From assembly GCA_003520205.1 (NCBI GenBank), contig DOVG01000230.1, forward strand, positions 1 through 7,135: a DNA stretch of 7,135 nt. The letters run 5' to 3'. Origin of the DNA: Lachnospiraceae bacterium (lineage in GTDB: Bacteria; Bacillota; Clostridia; Lachnospirales; Lachnospiraceae). Shown one piece after another: positions 5,201 through 7,135 of the stretch. Below the pieces are notes generated by a model. That model was not told the DNA's origin. It ran no database searches and saw nothing but the letters and a program-made list of their open reading frames with translations. Numbering within the stretch: position 1 is the stretch's first letter; the number at the start of each line of letters is the position of its first letter. The translations under genes were made by a program, and so were the position numbers.

Positions 5201-7105
5201 ATGAATAAAAAAATAGCAGTATTTACGAACGGATTTAGTAATGAGTTCATAGAAAATATAGTCACAGGTCTTCAGAAAAAGGCAAGAGAAGACAGTGTGG
5301 ATATTTTTGTGTTTGTAACTTACTGCACTCCAAATGATCATGAACTTCAGAACAAATGTCAGTTAAATATCTTCCATCTTCCGGATCCTCAACTATTTGA
5401 TGGTGGAATAATGCTCACCAATACATATAATTTCCCGGATGAACAGGAACGTGTCTGTGCCAGATTCCAGAGGGCTGGTGTTCCTATGCTTTCTTTGGAA
5501 GTGGAAGTTCCCGATATGTCATGTATAAAAACAGAAAATTATAAAGGTGTCAGAAGTCTTGCTTTACATCTCATCCAAGAGCATCATGCCGAGAAGATTA
5601 TGTATGTAAACGGTATTGAAGGAAATGCGGAGAACATGGTCAGACGGCAGGCACTTATAGATGTTCTTGCTGAAAATGATATGGAGCTTTATGACGAGCT
5701 TAAGTGTGATTTCAGCTTCTATAGCGCTTATGTAGCCATGAATGAATATCTGGATTCAGGCAAAAGTCTTCCTGACGCTATTGTTTGTGCTAATGATTTT
5801 ATGGCGCTTGGTATTAATTCAGCTATAACTGAACATAATTTTTCAGTTCCCGAGGATGTACTTCTTACCGGTTATGATATGGTAAAGGATGGACAGTTTA
5901 CATTTCCGATTCTTTCAACAGTATCAAGGGGCTGGGAAAGATTTGGTGAAGTGGCATATGATAAGCTTATGTATCAGATAGAACATCCTGATGAACGATT
6001 TACCGAAGTATATGATTCTTACTTTGTTCCTTCGGAGAGCTGCGGATGCCCTCCATCAGCGGAGGCAGTAAAGAATCGTTTCGGGAATATGCGGAGTTTA
6101 TATTATAACAAACTTCAGCAGGATATTATGGATATATTTTTTCAGCGTCTTCAGGTACCGCTTGCTCTTGCGACAAGTAAAAATGATTTCTATGATAAAG
6201 GTTTGAAGAATTCGAATGATATACCTTTATTAGGAAATAATTACTGCCTGTGTACGGAACCGGAGTTTTTCGAAATAGATGATGATGAATATCCAGATAG
6301 GATACGTGGATATAGTTCGAATATGGATATTCTGTACGAACTTAAGGATGGACAAAGGGTTTCATTAAATAACTTCGATTCCCATGAACTCTATCCCGGA
6401 TATAAACATGAAGAGGGCAAGTCCAATCTGTATATATTTGGTCCGCTTAACTATCTTAACTATATCATAGGATATGTTGCAATTAAGAATGCACCAGAAC
6501 TCTTATACAATATGGACCTGAGTAAGTTTATAAAGAGTATGAATGCAGCACTCTTCAGCATGCGCAGGCATATATTCTCTGAACGTACTAATAATGAGCT
6601 GAAGAAAGTCTATATGACAGATGCGCTTACAGGTATATATAACCGTACCGGTTGTGAAAAAGTATTATACGAATATATTTCAGATAACAAAAAGCAGAAT
6701 AAGAAATCACTTCTTGTTTTTGCGGATATAGATAGAATGAAGACGATAAATGATGTCTATGGACATCTTAAAGGTGATCTTGCTATAAAGGCAACTGCAG
6801 AAGCCTTTGTAAAACACTCACCGGATGAATGGCTGTTCGGAAGATATGGTGGAGATGAATTCATTGCTGTAGGTCCGTGTCCACCTAATGAAGAAATAGT
6901 TAACATTCGCGAGAATCTGTCTAAAGCGATGACTGATGAGTTTGAGTCACTGAACCTGTCATTTATGCTTCACGCAAGTATAGGTTATTCCATTATAGAG
7001 CCGGAGGATGAAGGTACAATAGAAGATTACATAGATCAGGCAGATAAATTTATGTATGTTGAGAAAGAGAAATATCATAAGCTGATAGATTCAATCGTAA
7101 GATAG
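5201..7105 (+). CDS. Cytosolic LacI-type ligand-binding domain fused to a GGDEF diguanylate cyclase (paralog B)
   Basis: This 634-residue paralog of the 3291-1396 product has the same three parts. Residues 1-283 are a LacI/PurR-like binding fold without the DNA-binding part: IAVFTNGFSNEF, LPDAIVCANDFMALG (190-204), VPEDVLLTGYDM (217-228), closing with SCGC (280-283). Residues 284-468 are the shared unassigned domain with GYSSNMDILY (370-379) and LYIFGP (410-415). Residues 472-625 are the cyclase: DALTGIYNR, FADIDRMKTINDVYGHLKGD, and GGDEF at 550-554 (bases 6848-6862). No RxxD precedes GGDEF (the stretch reads PDEWLFGRY). By hand count the first 70 residues match paralog A at 29 positions without gaps, so these are old, diverged copies, not a recent duplication. 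No signal peptide or membrane helix is seen. It is transcribed divergently from the HD-GYP operon. The product is probably c-di-GMP; the Asp of the GHxxGD motif, kept here, fits guanine recognition. The ligand is unknown. Confidence 0.92.
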   Translation: MNKKIAVFTNGFSNEFIENIVTGLQKKAREDSVDIFVFVTYCTPNDHELQNKCQLNIFHLPDPQLFDGGIMLTNTYNFPDEQERVCARFQRAGVPMLSLEVEVPDMSCIKTENYKGVRSLALHLIQEHHAEKIMYVNGIEGNAENMVRRQALIDVLAENDMELYDELKCDFSFYSAYVAMNEYLDSGKSLPDAIVCANDFMALGINSAITEHNFSVPEDVLLTGYDMVKDGQFTFPILSTVSRGWERFGEVAYDKLMYQIEHPDERFTEVYDSYFVPSESCGCPPSAEAVKNRFGNMRSLYYNKLQQDIMDIFFQRLQVPLALATSKNDFYDKGLKNSNDIPLLGNNYCLCTEPEFFEIDDDEYPDRIRGYSSNMDILYELKDGQRVSLNNFDSHELYPGYKHEEGKSNLYIFGPLNYLNYIIGYVAIKNAPELLYNMDLSKFIKSMNAALFSMRRHIFSERTNNELKKVYMTDALTGIYNRTGCEKVLYEYISDNKKQNKKSLLVFADIDRMKTINDVYGHLKGDLAIKATAEAFVKHSPDEWLFGRYGGDEFIAVGPCPPNEEIVNIRENLSKAMTDEFESLNLSFMLHASIGYSIIEPEDEGTIEDYIDQADKFMYVEKEKYHKLIDSIVR

Positions 7106-7119
7106 CACATAGATATAAT

Positions 7120-7135
7120 ATGACATAAGTGTCAA
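7120..7135. repeat. Palindromic repeat copy, cut by the window end
   Basis: ATGACATAAGTGTCAA matches bases 1342-1357 at 14 of 16 positions in the same orientation. Within it TGACA and TGTCA form a 5-bp stem around TAAG. It starts 15 bases after the stop of the 5201-7105 gene. The larger 26-base palindrome of the other copy would continue beyond base 7135 and cannot be checked here. Confidence 0.6.

Noticed and set aside
5201..5260. Signal peptide or membrane anchor on the cyclases (MNKKIAVF and MKKKIAFF starts)
   Set aside because: The lysines are followed by only a short hydrophobic strand and then polar residues, which matches the first beta strand of the LacI-type fold and not a signal helix.
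5120..5341. Minus-strand 73-codon open frame across the divergent promoter region
   Set aside because: It overlaps the start of the strong GGDEF gene and the T-tract region, and its lysine- and isoleucine-rich product looks like translated AT-rich DNA.

Overview
The window looks like a chromosomal piece of a low-GC Firmicute of the Lachnospiraceae, with Butyrivibrio or Pseudobutyrivibrio as the best guess. This rests on AT-rich DNA with frequent AGA, GGA and ATA codons, strong GGAGG-type ribosome binding sites, a GH43 hemicellulase, and a cytosolic LacI-type sensor fused to GGDEF. No marker gene fixes the genus.

Layout. Bases 1-1221 (+) hold the 3' part of a GH43 arabinofuranosidase/xylosidase whose start lies outside the window. 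A 174-base AT-rich spacer follows. It ends in an unusual nested set of inverted repeats (1324-1375), where the GH43 gene converges on a minus-strand pair. That pair reads from right to left: a membrane HD-GYP phosphodiesterase (5048-3333), then, after 41 bases, a cytosolic LacI-like sensor/GGDEF cyclase (3291-1396). A compact 152-base divergent promoter region (5049-5200) separates the pair from a second, paralogous LacI-like sensor/GGDEF cyclase (5201-7105, +). The last 16 bases match part of the repeat at 1342-1357, so related repeats lie at both edges of the three-gene block.

How it may work. The three genes form a possibly self-contained cyclic-di-GMP module: two diguanylate cyclases and one opposing phosphodiesterase. 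Both cyclases carry what looks like the ligand-binding half of a LacI-family repressor, but with no DNA-binding domain, no signal peptide and no membrane segment. In-frame stops just upstream show that the DNA-binding domain is not missing because of a wrong start. The likely reading is that a small cytosolic ligand, perhaps a sugar, controls c-di-GMP synthesis, while the membrane protein degrades c-di-GMP in response to another cue. Both cyclase domains have intact GGDEF motifs and lack the RxxD inhibitory site. The divergent region holds two extended -10 promoters, a 7-bp inverted repeat overlapping one -35 box, and three T-tracts spaced at about one helical turn. Any link to hemicellulose use rests only on the neighbouring GH43 gene and on the sensor fold.
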